Shown: piece after piece, positions 31,855-41,213 of the stretch
How the letters are laid out: each line of letters starts with the position of its first letter
Position numbering within the stretch: position 1 is the stretch's first letter
Assembly (NCBI GenBank): GCA_030848545.1
Contig: JAVDCA010000028.1
Coordinates: 1 to 64,000 of the forward strand
Source of the DNA: Astrobacterium formosum
GTDB taxonomy: Bacteria; Pseudomonadota; Alphaproteobacteria; Rhizobiales; Xanthobacteraceae
Direction: 5' to 3'
Length of the DNA stretch: 64,000 nt
Notes under the pieces: generated by a model
The model's database searches: none
The model's input: the letters and a program-made list of their open reading frames with translations, nothing else
What the model was told of the DNA's origin: nothing
Translations under genes and position numbers: made by a program

Positions 31855-32916
31855 TCATCGGGCAGAAGGCAGCGCGCCTTCCAGCCCCAGTTCCCCGGCG
31901 ATCCTCTTCAGTTCGGCGAGCGTGTCGTGGGGGAGCAGCAGCCCTTCGCGGCGGTTGCGTTCTTCGGTTCGCGCCTCGATCTCGCCCGGGTAGTGCACCT
32001 CCGCGACGTCTTTGGCCAGCGGAACAGACTTCAACTCGGCGACGTAATCCTCCATGCGGGTATTGAACTCCTCGACCGGTAGAAAGGCCGCGATGTCGAG
32101 GGCGATCACCAGATGACCGCAATTGCTTTTTTCCGCAGTCTTGTAGGGGCTGTGGACTTGCGACAGGAACCCGCTTCCCGTCAGCACCCCCGACAGGATG
32201 TCCATGGCGGCGGCGATCGCATAGCCCTTGTGCCCGGCCATGGGAAGAATAATGCCGTCGATGGCGGCCTGCGGATCGGTCGTCGGTTCGCCTGCGGCAT
32301 TCAGGGCCCAGCCGGGTGGAATCGGTTGATGGTTTTGTCGTGCCAGATAGATCTTCCCCCGCGCCACGCCCGTATTCGCCATGTCCATCGCAAAGGCCGG
32401 ATGCCGCCCGGCCGGAACGGCGACCGACCAGGGATTGGTGCCGACGATCTTCTTGCGTCCGCCCCACGGCGCCATGGCGGGCCCGCCATTGGTGCTGAGC
32501 TGCATCACGCAGCCCTCCCGGGCGCCCGCCAGCGTATAGTACATGCAGGTCCCGAAATGATTGGAATTGCGCACGCCGACCGCCGCGATCCCGTGCGCCT
32601 TCGCGCGCTTGACGGCTTCACGGGTCGCCTGCATCGCCAGCACCTGACCGACGCCGTCATGACCGTCGATGACGGCGACGCCCCCCGCGTCGATGACCAA
32701 TTCGGCCGCCGTCACCGCCTTCATGACGCCGTTGCGCACGCGGTCGAGATACCAGCCGAGCCGCAGGACGCCGTGCGACTGGTGGCCCCACAAATCGGCC
32801 TGCACGAGCGTATCCGCCACCAATCGGGCGTCGGCGTCCGGCATTCCGACTTTCGCGTAAACGGCGCTCGCGAACTCGACAAGCGCGCGGGGATCGATTC
32901 GTCCTTGTGCAAACAT
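31855..32916 (-). CDS. Malate/L-lactate/ureidoglycolate dehydrogenase family (Ldh_2) protein
   Basis: A 353-residue NAD(P)-dependent 2-hydroxyacid or imine oxidoreductase of the Ldh_2 fold. The family signature is clear: QADLWGHQSHGVLRL, GHDGVGQVLAMQATREAV, GVRNSNHFGTCMYYTLAG with the catalytic His, GTNPWSVAVPAG and MAGHKGYAIAAAMDIL. Members act on malate, sulfolactate, ureidoglycolate or cyclic imino acids, so the substrate is not assignable. It follows galM by 50 nt in a leftward pair. Confidence 0.9.
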   Translation of the reverse strand: MFAQGRIDPRALVEFASAVYAKVGMPDADARLVADTLVQADLWGHQSHGVLRLGWYLDRVRNGVMKAVTAAELVIDAGGVAVIDGHDGVGQVLAMQATREAVKRAKAHGIAAVGVRNSNHFGTCMYYTLAGAREGCVMQLSTNGGPAMAPWGGRKKIVGTNPWSVAVPAGRHPAFAMDMANTGVARGKIYLARQNHQPIPPGWALNAAGEPTTDPQAAIDGIILPMAGHKGYAIAAAMDILSGVLTGSGFLSQVHSPYKTAEKSNCGHLVIALDIAAFLPVEEFNTRMEDYVAELKSVPLAKDVAEVHYPGEIEARTEERNRREGLLLPHDTLAELKRIAGELGLEGALPSAR

Positions 32917-32966
32917 GTTCTTCTAGCCTGACCCGAGATGAGAAGCCGGCGGAAAGACGAAACCGG

Positions 32967-34049
32967 TCATCCCTGGACCGACCTGAACCGATAGATGCTG
33001 CGGTGACGATAGACGCCGTCCGGCGCCAGCCGGGCACTGGGATAATCCTCCCGATTCGGCGCGTCCGGCCAAATCTGCGGCTCCAGACAGACGCCGTCCG
33101 ACTGCCGATAGAGAACGCCGCGCTTGCCGGCAATGGAGCCGTCCAGATAGTTGCCCGAATAAAACTGCAACCCGGGCTGATCTGTCCACAGTTCCAGAAT
33201 TCGTCCCGAGCGCGGCGCTTCGAGCCTTGCGGCGAACTGCGGCTCGGCGGCGGCATCGAGGCAGAAATTGTGGTCGTAGCCGCGCCCGTTGCGGAGCTGA
33301 ACGTCGTCACGACGGATCCGCGCGCCGATCGCCATCGGAGACCGAAAGTCGAACGGCGTACCGGCGACGGGCCGAGGATACCCCGGCAATGGAATTGCGC
33401 CATCATCGATGGCGAGGTAGCGCTCGGCCGGGAGCGTCAGCACATGATCGAGGGCTTGCAAGCCGCAAGCGCCGCCGTCGAGATTGAAGAAGCTGTGGTT
33501 GGTCAGGTTGACGATCGTCGGCCGGTCGGTGCGCGCCTCGTAGGATAGCGTCAGTTCGGTCGAACCAGTCAGCCGGTAGGTGACGCTGGCTGCGAGCCGA
33601 CCCGGGTAGCACCCCTCGCCATCGGGGCTGACATGGGCGAGCGTCACATGGGGGCTGGCGTCGTCGCCGAGATCGGCGATGTGCCAAAGCTGGCGATCGA
33701 AGCCATTGGGCCCGCCATGGAGCGCGTGCGGTCCGTCATTGGCCGCGAGCCGTACCTCCTGGCCGTCGAGCACGAAGCGGCTGTTGGCGATGCGGTTGGC
33801 ATAGCGGCCGATGGTCACGCCGAAGAATCGCCGGCCCTCCACATAGCCTGCGAGATCGTCGTGCCCGAGCACGACGTCCTCACATTGCCCGGCGCGGTCC
33901 GGCACCATCAATGCCTGGAGGGTCGCCCCGTAGGTGAGGATGCGCGCCTCGAACCCCGCGCCGCCGCGAAGTGTCACGCGTTCGACCACCCGACCGTCCG
34001 GCAGGTGGCCGAAAACGTCTCTTCCGATGGATCGCGAAATGTCGACCAT
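32967..34049 (-). CDS. galM: Aldose 1-epimerase
   Basis: Interconverts alpha and beta anomers of free aldoses. The 360-residue protein has FEARILTYGATLQALMVPDR, GRYANRIANSRF, the His motif NDGPHALHGGPNGFDRQLW, VNLTNHSFFNLDG with the second catalytic His, LQFYSGNYLDG, and GVCLEPQIWPDAPN carrying the catalytic Glu region. The Met at 34049 starts just before the conserved fold with GGGAG upstream; the in-frame extension is rejected because it has no family similarity. Paired with the downstream dehydrogenase gene. Confidence 0.93.
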   Translation of the reverse strand: MVDISRSIGRDVFGHLPDGRVVERVTLRGGAGFEARILTYGATLQALMVPDRAGQCEDVVLGHDDLAGYVEGRRFFGVTIGRYANRIANSRFVLDGQEVRLAANDGPHALHGGPNGFDRQLWHIADLGDDASPHVTLAHVSPDGEGCYPGRLAASVTYRLTGSTELTLSYEARTDRPTIVNLTNHSFFNLDGGACGLQALDHVLTLPAERYLAIDDGAIPLPGYPRPVAGTPFDFRSPMAIGARIRRDDVQLRNGRGYDHNFCLDAAAEPQFAARLEAPRSGRILELWTDQPGLQFYSGNYLDGSIAGKRGVLYRQSDGVCLEPQIWPDAPNREDYPSARLAPDGVYRHRSIYRFRSVQG

Positions 34050-34345
34050 GGCCACCGCAGGCTCCCGAGGCGGCAGCATATGCGCGCGAGCGCCAAGTTC
34101 CACAACAATCCCGCCGTCACGTATTCCAACGTAAGTCGCTTTGCCGTCGGGGCAACCTGGCGGCAGATTGGCCAGCAGGCTCGTACATCTTGAGTCCGCA
34201 CAACCATAGGAAACGCGGGGGTGCCCAGCTGGTTCCGCCATATTACTCGGCTTTGGCGAAAACTTATCTGCTCGCGCGCCGAAATTTCATCATTATACTT
34301 CCCGACAGTTACGCCGCTCGGCGAGCGATTTTCTTCATTCGGAAC
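34050..34345. other. Divergent gap between galM and the Crp/Fnr gene
   Basis: The 296-bp gap holds no gene. The part from about 34195 to 34345 is more AT-rich than its surroundings, as expected for a promoter of the rightward regulator. I see no clear operator. Confidence 0.4.
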
Positions 34346-35143
34346 ATGAACTGGACCCCCATGGACACATCCGCAACACTGGCTTTCAAAGCGCCGGCCC
34401 GGACAGCGGGATGGCGTGAAAACAAGTTCCTCGCGCAGTTGCCCACTCCCGAACGGGAGCGGCTATTGCCTGATCTGCAAGAAACCGACGTGGCCGCCGG
34501 ATCTGTCTTGTTGAAAGCCGGCGAAGCCGCCACCCGGGTTTTCTTCCCGATCAACTGCGTGATCTCGATCACCAGCGCGCCCGTGAATGGTGTCGACGTT
34601 GCGCTGGTCGGCTCCGAAGGGCTCTTGATCTCCGGTCCGACAGGTTCATCTCCCTCCATGTTCAATGCGCTCGTCCAGGTACCCGGCCAAGTAGCCGTCG
34701 CCGACGCGCCGGCGTTCGATGCCTTGTGCGAGGCCAGTCCGGCAGCCCGTCGCATGCTGCAGCGCTGGCAATACACGCTATTATTCCAGTCGCAACAAAT
34801 CGCGGCTTGCAACGCCGTCCACGACGTCGAGAAGCGGCTTTGCCGTTGGCTGCTGCAATTTTACGCGCGCACGCGCATTGGCATGCTTCCGGTCACCCAG
34901 GAAATGCTGGCGAACATGCTCGGCGTCCAGCGGACCACGGTGACGCTCGTCGCCCACCGGTTGCGCAACAAGGGCGTGCTGCGCCAGCGGCGCGGCCGCA
35001 TCGAGCTCGTGAACATGTCGCTGCTCGAACAGTCGGCTTGCGATTGTCATCGGTCGATCGAGGTGACCTGCGAGGCCGTCATGTCGACACCGGCCGAGCC
35101 TCTTCACTTCGATGACGAAATTCGTTCCGTCCCGGCGCAGTAA
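34346..35143 (+). CDS. Crp/Fnr-family transcriptional regulator
   Basis: A 265-residue regulator with a cyclic-nucleotide-binding-like beta-barrel (about 25-150; VAAGSVLLKAGEAATRVFFP) and a winged helix-turn-helix near 185-225 (LPVTQEMLANMLGVQRTTVT; GVLRQRRGRIELVN). It lacks the FNR-type N-terminal cysteine cluster and the full cAMP phosphate-binding motif, like many short rhizobial Crp-type proteins whose signal is unknown. The start may be 34346 or 34361 (MDTSATLAF); neither has a strong ribosome site. Confidence 0.88.
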   Translation: MNWTPMDTSATLAFKAPARTAGWRENKFLAQLPTPERERLLPDLQETDVAAGSVLLKAGEAATRVFFPINCVISITSAPVNGVDVALVGSEGLLISGPTGSSPSMFNALVQVPGQVAVADAPAFDALCEASPAARRMLQRWQYTLLFQSQQIAACNAVHDVEKRLCRWLLQFYARTRIGMLPVTQEMLANMLGVQRTTVTLVAHRLRNKGVLRQRRGRIELVNMSLLEQSACDCHRSIEVTCEAVMSTPAEPLHFDDEIRSVPAQ

Positions 35144-35160
35144 ACCGGCGGACGGCCGCA

Positions 35161-36174
35161 TCAGGCGCGGCTGCATACGCCGGCAGCGACCAGATTGCCG
35201 ACGAAGCAGCGCGCGCTTTCGTGCCAGGTCATGGTCCGTGCGTAGTCGCGGCAGGCGGCGCGCGACAATAGCAGAGCGCCTCGGCAGGCTGTTCCGAGAT
35301 CATTGTCCAGGACGGCCACGGGCGCACTGCCGACCACGTCCCGCGTCGCCGCCACCGGAAAGCCGGCGATGGGCGTGCCGCTCGACAGCGCTTCCAAAAG
35401 GACGAGGCCGAACGTGTCGGTGCGGCTCGGAAACACGAAGACGTCGGCGGCTGCATAGAGCGCCGCCAGTTCCTCGCCCTGCTTCTCGCCGAGGAACAGG
35501 GCGTTCGGATATCGGCTCGCCAGATCGCCCCGCGCCGGTCCCTCTCCGACCACCACCTTGGTGCCCGGCAGTTCGAGCGAGAGGAACGCCTCCAGGTTTT
35601 TCTCGACGGCGACGCGGCCCACACTCAGAAACATCGGACGCGGAATATCGAGCGACTGCCTGTCGCGCGGGCGGAACATGTCCGTGTCGACGCCCCGGGG
35701 CCAACGCAGCACCTTGCGGAATCCGCGTGTGGTCAACTCGTCCATCAAGGACGGCGTCGACGCCATGGTGGCACGACCGCCATTGTGGAACCAGCGCAGC
35801 CATGACCACGACAATTCCTTCGGGATCGGCCAGCGCGCGGCGGCATAGTCGGCAAAACGGGTATGGAAGCTGGTCGTGAACGGCCGGCCGCGACGGATGC
35901 AATGACGCCGGACGAGATGCCCGATCGGCCCCTCGGTGGCGATATGGATGGCATCGGGCGCGATGGCAGCGATCCGTTCGCCGACTTCTCCGGGCCGCGG
36001 CACGCCGAGACGGATGTCGCGGTAGGTCGGCAGGCCGATGGTCGGCATGCCTTCGTGGTTGAGAAAGCGCACGGTCTCGCCGATGCCCGTCAACGCTTCC
36101 GCCACGGCCACCAGCGTCCTGAGCACGCCGTTGACCTGCGGGTGCCAGGCATCCGTCGCGATCAAGATGCGCAT
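35161..36174 (-). CDS. GT4 glycosyltransferase, probable lipid glycosyltransferase
   Basis: A 337-residue GT-B fold enzyme. The N-terminal domain has MRILIATDAWHPQVNGVLRT and HIATEGPIGHLVRRHC; the C-terminal nucleotide-sugar domain has FLSVGRVAVEKNLEAFL, VVVGEGPARGDL and the GT4 motif FVFPSRTDTFGLVLLEALSS with its EX7E-like spacing. Its ATG overlaps the stop of the upstream phosphoesterase as ATGA. With betaine-lipid genes close by, it probably makes a glycolipid, as similar rhizobial enzymes do when phosphate is short. The sugar and acceptor are not readable. Confidence 0.88.
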   Translation of the reverse strand: MRILIATDAWHPQVNGVLRTLVAVAEALTGIGETVRFLNHEGMPTIGLPTYRDIRLGVPRPGEVGERIAAIAPDAIHIATEGPIGHLVRRHCIRRGRPFTTSFHTRFADYAAARWPIPKELSWSWLRWFHNGGRATMASTPSLMDELTTRGFRKVLRWPRGVDTDMFRPRDRQSLDIPRPMFLSVGRVAVEKNLEAFLSLELPGTKVVVGEGPARGDLASRYPNALFLGEKQGEELAALYAAADVFVFPSRTDTFGLVLLEALSSGTPIAGFPVAATRDVVGSAPVAVLDNDLGTACRGALLLSRAACRDYARTMTWHESARCFVGNLVAAGVCSRA

Positions 36175-36971
36175 CAGGCCGCCTGGACCTCCATGGCGGC
36201 GGCATCCTCGGCACCCTGCGGCGTCACCGACGTCCAGGTCAGGATCTCAAACTCGCCGTTGAAGTGTTCGACCGCCGCCGAACAGCTCTCGACCCAATCG
36301 CCGCAGTTCACGTACCAGGTATCGGCGACCTTGCGGATGACGGCGTGGTGGATGTGGCCGCAGATGACGCCATCGGTGCGGTGGCGGTCGGCCTCAATCG
36401 ACAGCGTCTTCTCGAATTCGCCGATGTAGTTGACTGCCTCCTTGACGCGCGCCTTGGCCCATTTTGAGATCGACCAATAGGGCAGGCCGAACCGGCGCCG
36501 AACCCAGTTGAGTGCCGTGTTGAGAGCCAACGCGAACGTATAGGCATGGTCGCCCAGAAAGGCGAGCCACCGCGCGTTCTTCACCACGAGATCGAACTGG
36601 TCGCCGTGCATCACGATGTAGCGGCGGCCGTCGGCGCCCACATGGACGACCTGCGGGGCAACCTCGACGCCTCCGAAGTGGCGACCATAATATCCGCGCA
36701 GGAAGTCGTCGTGGTTTCCCGGCACGTAGACGAGGCGCGATCCCTTGCGGCCCTTGCGCAGCAGTTTCTGAACGACGTCGTTGTGGGTCTGCGGCCAGTG
36801 CCAGCCGTGGCGCAGTTGCCAACCATCGATGATGTCGCCGACCAGGTAGATCGTGTCCGCGTCGTGCCAGCGCAGGAAATCAAGTAATTGCTCCGCCCGA
36901 CAACCCCGGGTTCCGAGATGGACGTCGGAAATGAAGATGGCGCGGAATGTGCGTTGATTGCTTGCCGGCAT
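36174..36971 (-). CDS. UDP-2,3-diacylglucosamine diphosphatase-like metallophosphoesterase
   Basis: A 265-residue calcineurin-like phosphoesterase with all metal motifs in order: FISDVHLGTRG (D-x-H), VGDIIDGW, VPGNHDDFLRG, VMHGDQFDLVV and CGHIHHAV. LpxH-type enzymes hydrolyse the pyrophosphate of a lipid A precursor; rhizobial relatives paired with a GT4 gene may act on other lipid pyrophosphates or phospholipids. The ATG at 36971 gives the conserved N-terminus (RTFRAIFISD). It overlaps the glycosyltransferase start (ATGA) and is divergent from the YbhN-like gene. Confidence 0.88.
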   Translation of the reverse strand: MPASNQRTFRAIFISDVHLGTRGCRAEQLLDFLRWHDADTIYLVGDIIDGWQLRHGWHWPQTHNDVVQKLLRKGRKGSRLVYVPGNHDDFLRGYYGRHFGGVEVAPQVVHVGADGRRYIVMHGDQFDLVVKNARWLAFLGDHAYTFALALNTALNWVRRRFGLPYWSISKWAKARVKEAVNYIGEFEKTLSIEADRHRTDGVICGHIHHAVIRKVADTWYVNCGDWVESCSAAVEHFNGEFEILTWTSVTPQGAEDAAAMEVQAA

Positions 36972-37231
36972 GGTGAGGTATCGTGGTTCGGGTCCTGTGG
37001 CCGAGGAATTCCGACTTCGAATCACCCGCCCGTTGGCGTGGATACGCATCTTCTGTCTCATTCCGATGACGCTTCGAAGTCGTCCGACCGTCACAAACGG
37101 GTCTTGTCGCGGAACTGTCGTTCGCCCGTGAAATGGTCGCCGACGGTGATTCGCCAAAAAGACGCGAGCGTTGTTTGCACACTCCCAATCCGGTTTTCCT
37201 CCCGACCAGTTCGAACCGGCAACGGGTCGCG

Positions 37232-38275
37232 ATGCCGGCGATACGGTTGTTCCGCCTGGCGCGTCACGGCGTTCGCCGCAGCGGTATCGTCGAATGGCTG
37301 CGTGCTCACGCGCGCTGGTTCGGAATTGCCGTCGCGATCGTGGTCATCGCCGGCTCGTTCGTGATGCTGTTCCACCAGCTCGAGGGCATCGATCCGGGCG
37401 AGGTCATCGTGGCCCTGCGGGCGCATCCGTCGCAGCGGATCGCACTCGCCGGCCTCTTCATCGCCGGCGCCTATGCGACGCTCACTCTCTACGACTGGTT
37501 CGCCCTGCGGACGATCGGCGCGACCCACATACCGTACCGGATCGCCGCCATGGCGAGCTTTGCGAGCTATTCCATCGGCCACAATATCGGCGCGACCGCG
37601 TTCTCGGGCGGCGCCATCCGGTATCGCATCTATTCGGGCCGCGGCTTGACCGTGATCGAGGTCGCCAAGATCTGCTTCGTCACCGGCCTGACCTTCTGGC
37701 TCGGCAACATCACCGTGCTCGGCCTCGGCATGATCATGGCCCCGGAAGCTGCCACCAGCGTCGATCAGTTGTCGCCCGGGATCAACCGCCTGATAGGAAT
37801 CGCGGTACTGTGCGCCCTCGTCGGTTACGTCACCTGGGTGTCGTGCGGCCCGCGCCGGATCGGACGTGATCATTGGAGCCTCGTTCTTCCCGGCCGCGGC
37901 TCGACCCTGCTGCAGATCGGCATCGGCTTCCTCGACCTGACTTTTTGCTCGCTTGCCATGTACATGCTGATGCCGAGCGAACCGCATCATGGCTTCGTCA
38001 CCGTGGCGGTCGTCTTTGTGTCCGCAACGCTGCTCGGCTTCGCCAGCCATTCGCCCGGATCGCTGGGCGTGTTCGATGCCGCCATGGTGTTCGCCTTCGC
38101 GGCGGCCGACAAAGAGGAACTGGTCGCCGCGCTGCTGCTGTTCCGGCTCATGTATTTCATCACGCCGTTCGTACTGGCGCTTTCCATCATGGCGGTGCGC
38201 GAAGGCATGATCGCCTTTCGGCGCCCGTCGAGCGATACGGCCACCGCAGAGGCGTCATCAAAGCTACATGTGTGA
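37232..38275 (+). CDS. UPF0104 / YbhN-like membrane protein (lysylphosphatidylglycerol synthetase TM-type)
   Basis: A 347-residue inner-membrane protein with about eight hydrophobic segments and the family motifs YASYSIGHNIG-like (FASYSIGHNIGATAFSGGAI), IRYRIYSGRG, and FASHSPGSLGVFDAAMVF. These match the transmembrane half of MprF and the YbhN family, associated with lipid flipping or lipid homeostasis. It overlaps btaA by 8 bp, so it probably moves or regulates the lipid made by BtaA/BtaB. The upstream in-frame extension is poorly conserved in character and is excluded. Confidence 0.85.
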   Translation: MPAIRLFRLARHGVRRSGIVEWLRAHARWFGIAVAIVVIAGSFVMLFHQLEGIDPGEVIVALRAHPSQRIALAGLFIAGAYATLTLYDWFALRTIGATHIPYRIAAMASFASYSIGHNIGATAFSGGAIRYRIYSGRGLTVIEVAKICFVTGLTFWLGNITVLGLGMIMAPEAATSVDQLSPGINRLIGIAVLCALVGYVTWVSCGPRRIGRDHWSLVLPGRGSTLLQIGIGFLDLTFCSLAMYMLMPSEPHHGFVTVAVVFVSATLLGFASHSPGSLGVFDAAMVFAFAAADKEELVAALLLFRLMYFITPFVLALSIMAVREGMIAFRRPSSDTATAEASSKLHV

Positions 38276-39554
38276 CACGATATTCACAGTCTCCGCGACT
38301 CGCATGGCTGGAGGGAAATTGACGAGCATCGATCATTCGGCGAAGCGCCGCATGGGCGCCGCCGTCCGCCGCCATCGCGCCTTCTCGCGCACCGGCGCCC
38401 TCGAAGTGCTGTTCACCTGGGCGTTCCGCCACATGGTCTATCCGCAGATCTGGGAGGATCCCGAGGTCGACATGGAGGCCTTGGCGATCACCCCCGATTG
38501 CGACATCGTCACCATCGCGTCCGGCGGCTGCAACGTGCTTTCCTATCTGATCGCCGCCCCGCGGTCGATCACAGCCGTCGATCTGAACACGGCCCATGTG
38601 GCGCTCAACCGCCTCAAGATCGCGGCTGCAAGGCATCTGCCGGACTGGGACAGCTTCTACCGCTTCTGCGGCAAGGCCGACGATCACTCGAATATCGACG
38701 CCTATTGGCGACACCTGTCGCCACGACTCGACACCGGCAGCCGCGCCTATTGGGAAGGCCGCGGCGCCTTCGGGCTCGGGGCGCGGCGCATATCCATGTT
38801 CGAAGACAATCTCTATCGCCACGGGCTGCTCGGCCGCTTCATCGGTCTCGGCCATGCGGTGGCGCGGCTCTACGGCGTCGACCCGCGCGGCATCCTGCGC
38901 GCGCGCTCGCTGGAGGAACAACGCCGGTTCTTCACCAATTCCATCGCGCCTTTGTTCGACAAGCGTTTCATCCGCTGGGCCGTCGATAACCAGATGGCGC
39001 TGTTCGGGCTCGGCATTCCGCCGGCACAATACCAGGCGCTCGCCACCGCCGGCGACAGCATGGCGGCAGTCCTGCGCCACCGCGTTGAACGGCTGACCTG
39101 CGATTTCAGCATCGACGACAACTATTTCGCCTGGCAGGCATTCGGTCGCGCCTATGGGGAAGCCGGCCCGTGCCCGCCCTACCTCGCCCGGCAGAACCAC
39201 GACGCCGTGCGCGCCCACGCCGACCGGGTCACTGTCCTCAACAGGTCGTTCACCGAGCACCTGCAGGGTTGCCCGGACGCCTCAGTCGACCGCTACATTC
39301 TGCTTGACGCCCAGGACTGGATGACCGACCGCCAGCTCGACGACCTGTGGCGGCAAATCACCCGCACGGCACGCGACAACGCCCGCGTGATCTTCCGCAC
39401 CGCCGCCGAACCGAGCCTGCTGCCCGGCCGCCTCGATGCCGATCTGCTCGGCCGTTGGCGCTACGAGGCCGACCAGTCGAAGGAACTCACCTCCCGCGAC
39501 CGCTCGGCCATCTATGGCGGCTTCCATCTCTATGTCCTGGAGTCCGGCCGGTGA
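38268..39554 (+). CDS. btaA: BtaA-type S-adenosylmethionine:diacylglycerol 3-amino-3-carboxypropyltransferase (DUF3419)
   Basis: Makes diacylglycerylhomoserine, the first step to the phosphorus-free betaine lipid DGTS. The 428-residue protein has the BtaA/DUF3419 layout: FRHMVYPQIWEDPEVDMEAL, the SAM-binding region IVTIASGGCNVLSYL and AVDLNTAHVALNRLK, FEDNLYRHGLLGRFIGLGH, CDFSIDDNYFAWQAFGRAY and a C-terminal RYILLDAQDWMTD. An internal start (MGAAVRRH) would skip about 28 residues. It overlaps the YbhN-like gene upstream and btaB as GTGA. Confidence 0.9.
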   Translation: MCDTIFTVSATRMAGGKLTSIDHSAKRRMGAAVRRHRAFSRTGALEVLFTWAFRHMVYPQIWEDPEVDMEALAITPDCDIVTIASGGCNVLSYLIAAPRSITAVDLNTAHVALNRLKIAAARHLPDWDSFYRFCGKADDHSNIDAYWRHLSPRLDTGSRAYWEGRGAFGLGARRISMFEDNLYRHGLLGRFIGLGHAVARLYGVDPRGILRARSLEEQRRFFTNSIAPLFDKRFIRWAVDNQMALFGLGIPPAQYQALATAGDSMAAVLRHRVERLTCDFSIDDNYFAWQAFGRAYGEAGPCPPYLARQNHDAVRAHADRVTVLNRSFTEHLQGCPDASVDRYILLDAQDWMTDRQLDDLWRQITRTARDNARVIFRTAAEPSLLPGRLDADLLGRWRYEADQSKELTSRDRSAIYGGFHLYVLESGR

Positions 39555-40198
39555 CCACAACCGCGCTCGTGCATCCCATGGACAGGATGTACCGGCACCA
39601 GCGCCACATCTACGATCTGACGCGCAAATGGTATCTGCTCGGCCGTGACCAGATGCTCGCAAACCTGGCGCCTCGGCCCGGCGACCGCATTCTCGAAGTC
39701 GGCTGCGGAACCGGCCGCAACCTCGTGGTCGCGGCGGCGCTCTATCCCCAGGCACGGCTTCACGGCACCGATGTGTCCGCCGAGATGCTGACGTCGGCGC
39801 GGCAGGCGGTGACCCGCGCCGGTTTCGAGCGCCGGATCACCCTGGCGCTCGCGGACGCCACACAGCCTTTGACGGCTGCGTTCGGCGTGCCGGCCTATGA
39901 GCGCGTCTTCATATCGTACGCACTGTCGATGATTCCGGCCTGGACGACGGTACTCGATCTGGCGTTGGATGCGCTCTCTCCCGGCGGCGAGCTCCATATC
40001 GTCGACTTTGGAGCGCAGGAAGGTCTCCCACCGCCATTACGGAAAGCGCTACGCGCGTGGCTGCGGCTGTTCGATGTCACGCCGCGGGATGGTCTCGAAG
40101 ACGAGCTTCTCATACGCGCCGAACAGCTGAATGCGGCGGTCGCCATCGACCGGCCTTATGGCGGCTATGCGCAGCATGCCGTGGTGCGCTTGCCGTAA
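39551..40198 (+). CDS. btaB: BtaB-type methyltransferase for betaine lipid synthesis
   Basis: Class I SAM methyltransferase of 215 residues, expected to trimethylate diacylglycerylhomoserine to DGTS. Visible motifs are MYRHQRHIYDLTRKWYLLGR, the SAM loop RILEVGCGTGRNLVVAA, GTDVSAEML, and SPGGELHIVDFG. The GTG start at 39551 overlaps the btaA stop (GTGA), strong evidence of a BtaA/BtaB pair. Confidence 0.9.
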   Translation: MTTTALVHPMDRMYRHQRHIYDLTRKWYLLGRDQMLANLAPRPGDRILEVGCGTGRNLVVAAALYPQARLHGTDVSAEMLTSARQAVTRAGFERRITLALADATQPLTAAFGVPAYERVFISYALSMIPAWTTVLDLALDALSPGGELHIVDFGAQEGLPPPLRKALRAWLRLFDVTPRDGLEDELLIRAEQLNAAVAIDRPYGGYAQHAVVRLP

Positions 40199-40209
40199 CC
40201 ACGCTCCCC

Positions 40210-40285
40210 CGTCATTGCGAGCGAAGCGAAGGAATCCAGGGCTCCGAAGAAAGAGCTGGATGGCTTCGTTTCGCTCGCAATGACG
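40210..40285. repeat. GTCATTGCGAG-type inverted repeat between btaB and phnE
   Basis: CGTCATTGCGAGCGAA (40210-40225) is the exact complement of TTCGCTCGCAATGACG (40270-40285). Between two converging genes, it may act as a terminator for both. Confidence 0.8.
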
Positions 40286-40325
40286 AAGGGCGCGCGTTGG
40301 AACTCACTTTCCGCGAAGTCTGACC

Positions 40326-41156
40326 CTACACCAAAATCTTGCGGATGCGCGCGCTGGCCATGTCGATCGCGATCACGGCCAGGATGACGATGATGACCTG
40401 CGCCGCCGTCTCGGCGTAGTGGAAGCTGCGGATGCTTTCGTAGAGGGTCTGTCCGATGCCGCCGGCGCCGACGATGCCGAGCGTGGTGGCCGAGCGCACA
40501 TTGGTCTCCAGCCGGTAGAGCGTGAACGAACTCCACAGCGGCATGACCTGCGGGATGACGCCGAAGATCACCTCCTGCAGGCGGCCGGCGCCGGTCGCCC
40601 TTATGCCCTCGACGGGGCGCGGATCGATGGCTTCCACGGCTTCCGAAAACAGCTTGGCGAAGATGCCGAGATTGTGGACGAACAGCGCCATGACGCCCGC
40701 GAACGGACCGAGGCCGACCGCGACCACGAACATCAGCGCGAACACGATCTCGTTGATGGCCCGGCAGGCATCCATCATGCGGCGAAGCGGCTGCACGATC
40801 CACACCGGGGCAATGTTGGACGAGCACAGGATCGCGAACGGAATGCCGAAGAAGACGGCAAGCGCGGTGCCCCAGAGGGCGATCTGGACCGTCACCACCA
40901 TGTCGGCGAGATAGGTGTCCCAGTCGTGAAAGTCGGGTGCCAGGAAGGCGGCGCCGAACTCCGCCATGTTGCGCCAGTCGGCGAGCAGCGCCGACACCCG
41001 GAACATCTCGGCCGCGTTCCAGCTCCACGCCAAAAGGACGATGAGCAGCAGCCAGCCGATCCAGCCGCGCATGCGCCGCGACAACGGGTGTTGCGGAACC
41101 GTGACGGACGGCGTCGCGATGGTCCGGTTCGGATCGGGAGCGGTCGTGTCTGTCAT
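40326..41156 (-). CDS. phnE: Phosphonate ABC transporter permease PhnE
   Basis: A 276-residue inner-membrane permease with six helices and the PhnE motifs LWGTALAVFFGIPFAILC, EIVFALMFVVAVGLGPFAG, VEGIRATGAGRLQEVIFG (EAA loop) and TTLGIVGAGGIGQTLYESIR. Works with PhnD and PhnC to import phosphonates. Only one phnE is present; some related loci carry two. It follows phnD by 57 nt. Confidence 0.95.
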   Translation of the reverse strand: MTDTTAPDPNRTIATPSVTVPQHPLSRRMRGWIGWLLLIVLLAWSWNAAEMFRVSALLADWRNMAEFGAAFLAPDFHDWDTYLADMVVTVQIALWGTALAVFFGIPFAILCSSNIAPVWIVQPLRRMMDACRAINEIVFALMFVVAVGLGPFAGVMALFVHNLGIFAKLFSEAVEAIDPRPVEGIRATGAGRLQEVIFGVIPQVMPLWSSFTLYRLETNVRSATTLGIVGAGGIGQTLYESIRSFHYAETAAQVIIVILAVIAIDMASARIRKILV

Positions 41157-41213
41157 GGCATGTGCGAAGGCGCCGGACCGGATGGTCCGACGCCCTTCGA
41201 TGTCCTGCGTGGT

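Noticed and set aside
37030-37231. Possible Pho box upstream of the betaine-lipid genes (CTGTCTCATTC..., CCGTCAC...)
   Set aside because: No pair of heptamers reaches a convincing match at the right spacing, although phosphate control would make sense.
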